Of a stretch of 64,000 nt of DNA, positions 62,346-64,000 are shown piece after piece. This DNA is from Undaria pinnatifida. Its lineage: Eukaryota; Sar; Phaeophyceae; Laminariales; Alariaceae. The translations under genes and the position numbers were made by a program. Below the pieces are notes generated by a model. The model did no database searches and had not been told where the DNA came from. It worked only from the letters and a program-made list of their open reading frames with translations. The stretch is taken from contig JABAKD010000002.1 in assembly GCA_012845835.1 (NCBI GenBank), positions 5,206,106-5,270,105 of the forward strand, given 5' to 3'. Numbering within the stretch: position 1 is the stretch's first letter; every line of letters starts with the position of its first letter.

Positions 62346-62812
62346 TTCCCCTCAATTTGGACTGTAGCCTCCGTAAACGATGCTGCAGTCGACAATCATC
62401 CCCGTCTCGAGCTCCTCAGAGCACTCTACGTCCAAAGGCACAATTTGTCTTGTCGTACGATCGTGCTGGCATAATCGACAATCTGTATGCCCGGCGTAGG
62501 GTGGCTCACGGGGAGATTGCACTCGGCACCCGACGAGGGACCATCAAGCGGAGGAGAATATAAGAAGATATATTATGTGTATTAAAGTATCGGAGTCCCG
62601 GAGGCCACTCTGAACATGCACACCCGAAGATAACAAAAAAGTGAACTGAGTAACAGCAGTAGTACTAGTACACTGCGCCGAAGGGAGCTCAACTCAAACA
62701 TATTCAAGATAGGGACCGCCAATCATATCACCAGTTCTACTCTACCATCTCCGTAGATTCTATGCAGTCATACACATCATACATCAGCCTTGTGCGCAGG
62801 CATAAACCAACA

Positions 62813-63541
62813 AGTCAGTAGTGTTTATCGCGTACGTCCAATAAACGCGCAATATTAGAGTACAGAAACCTTCCAAATGCTGGCGAATAAGTTACAGTAG
62901 TTCTCCGAATACCCCCCTCCAACCCCCTGTTGAGAGTATGAACTTTGGATTCAAATCTAAGTTAATGCGCAGTCTATTCGCACGAATAAGATATGTAGTT
63001 GAATCTTACGTTGAATCTTACGTTGAATCTTCGGTGGAACCTAGATGTAAACGTAGATTTGAGTATGTTAAGGTTGTCGCGTTGTCCCGGTATTCTACCG
63101 GACTACGGGCATTGTTCCGTGATGATCAAGTGGTGACGCAAGCCACCATGATCACTCCCCCTTCTCTACCTACTTTCCCTTCTTCTTCCTTTCTCTTCTT
63201 CTCTCTTTGGCCTCAAGCGCCCTTTCCAAACTATCCATTTTCTTTCTCATCACAGGTGATCTTAAAAGACACTTCGGTGCCACCTCTGCATCTCTTCGCA
63301 TAGAAAACAGAGCCTCCACACAACCATTGTGTTCACAGGCTATTCAAAGGTTATGAGCCTGCGAAAATTGATATAAACATCGATCAGCACCAAGCAGCAT
63401 CTCATTGAAGTTTGTCTCATCTCACCGGGATGTTTGAGAGAAATCTTCAATAAGTCGGCTACAGCATCAGCATCAGCATCAGCATCAACATCACTATCAG
63501 CGATCAGCATCAACATCAGCGTCAGCATTACCATGGGATAG
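62813..63541. other. Spacer; 12-bp tandem and CATCAG microsatellite
   Basis: TTGAATCTTACG is repeated at 63000-63024. A CAGCATCAGCATCA array runs about 63461-63530. No gene is supported. Confidence 0.45.
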
Positions 63542-64000
63542 TCCACGAAAGCAGGTGATGCGGTAGACAAGCTCGTCAGAGCTATCAACGGTAAATTTAA
63601 TGGGCTTAAATTTGACGTATGGAAACGCACGGCTCCGTCCGTGACAAGTATGCGTGATGCCGGGTTTTCTGATATCCTGGAAGGGCGTCCTTGCCCCGAG
63701 CCCAAACACGTTATTAGTCCTCGTCCATCTTCTAGAAGAAGTAGGCCTTCACGAGCTGTAGCTCGCAGCCAGGCCGCTGACGAAACGGACACTCAATCCG
63801 GGGAAACACCCCCGGCTGAAACAGCAGAAAATGTACAGCCGGACGCAGGGAGTACTCCCGTGGACACGGCGCATCTGCTGCCATCATCTTCAGGATATTC
63901 TACACTTCCAGCCGCAACATATCGGATTTGGAAGACATCAAGCACTGGCACCGCGACAACCGTCTTCTGTTCGACTTCTTGTTCCTGAGTACATCGGGAG
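63542..64000 (+). pseudogene. Copia-type gag N-terminus, frameshifted, cut by the window edge
   Basis: One frame reads DKLVRAINGKFNGLKFDVWK (about 63565-63625), the F-x-G-x-(N/K)F-x-x-W-K opening typical of Ty1/copia gag. It stays open to 63988. The family's next landmark, W-x-x-DN-x-L---FLST-G, appears in a different frame (DIKHWHRDNRLLFDFLFLST, about 63930-63990), so a frameshift lies between. No ATG precedes the first part. The element continues beyond the window. Confidence 0.65.

Larger units (their letters stand above)
57307..62812 (-). mobile_element. Non-autonomous LTR retrotransposon with a nested DNA transposon
   Basis: LTR copies are 57307-57497 plus 59816-59980 (356 bp once the insertion is removed) and 62464-62812 (349 bp). 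In minus orientation they begin TGTTGGTTTATGCC and end TAACA or AGCA. The purine-rich AGTGGGAA stands just before the 3' LTR in that orientation. The internal 59981-62463 (2483 bp) has no reverse transcriptase, integrase or protease; it has one open frame region (61773-62345) and an AT-rich half. CAGTA occurs on both outer flanks but offset by 3 bp on the right, so a target duplication is not clean. Without the insert the element would be about 3.2 kb. Confidence 0.7.

Overview
This window reads as nuclear DNA of a eukaryote with spliceosomal introns. It is gene-poor and crowded with repeats. The only confidently intact host genes are three paralogous two-exon small heat shock protein (Hsp20, alpha-crystallin) genes. 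Each has a 329-bp first exon, a GTGAGT donor in the same codon and a CCCAG acceptor. The lineage is not proven. A photosynthetic stramenopile such as a brown alga would fit the Hsp20 intron, the LINE, Copia and TRIM content, the long poly-C tracts and the orphan sulfatase exon, but that is inference.

Layout. 1-5640: pyrimidine/purine-rich tracts, a tandem array (about 1810-2640), poly-C runs, a T/C-rich microsatellite, and one unrecognised conserved exon near 5051-5236 with a decayed copy behind it. 5642-7640: two MITE-like elements facing each other, an inverted copy of a 400-bp repeat, and a miniature LTR element with perfect 5-bp target duplications. 8030-22200: two arms of an inverted duplication. 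Arm A (minus strand, Hsp20-A) and arm B (plus strand, Hsp20-B) share downstream, intronic and upstream sequence; both carry decayed extra copies of Hsp20 exon 1. 22200-34700: repeat-dominated, with a LINE reverse-transcriptase relic (28040-29180). 34796-37949: Hsp20-C, whose intron holds two decayed exon-2 copies and several MITEs. 38100-57300: dispersed repeats, a second complete miniature LTR element, tandem poly-C arrays, a CAACAG array, and an orphan exon resembling the C-terminal part of an arylsulfatase. 57307-62812: a non-autonomous LTR retrotransposon whose 3' LTR was interrupted by a 2314-bp DNA transposon with its own transposase-like gene; the other LTR preserves the empty site. The last 450 bp enter a frameshifted Copia-type gag.

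How it fits together. The Hsp20 family appears to have grown by segmental and partial duplication, leaving a trail of exon-1 and exon-2 fragments. One MITE-like family (called F1 here, about 20 copies of 260-300 bp, ends like GACGCGTGCTACGATAGAGGT) has entered all three Hsp20 introns at different positions. Two SINE-like families, a second palindromic family (F2) and the TRIM supply most of the rest. No tRNA gene, rRNA gene or CRISPR array was found. All repeat boundaries were read by eye and may be off by several bases unless target duplications are quoted.
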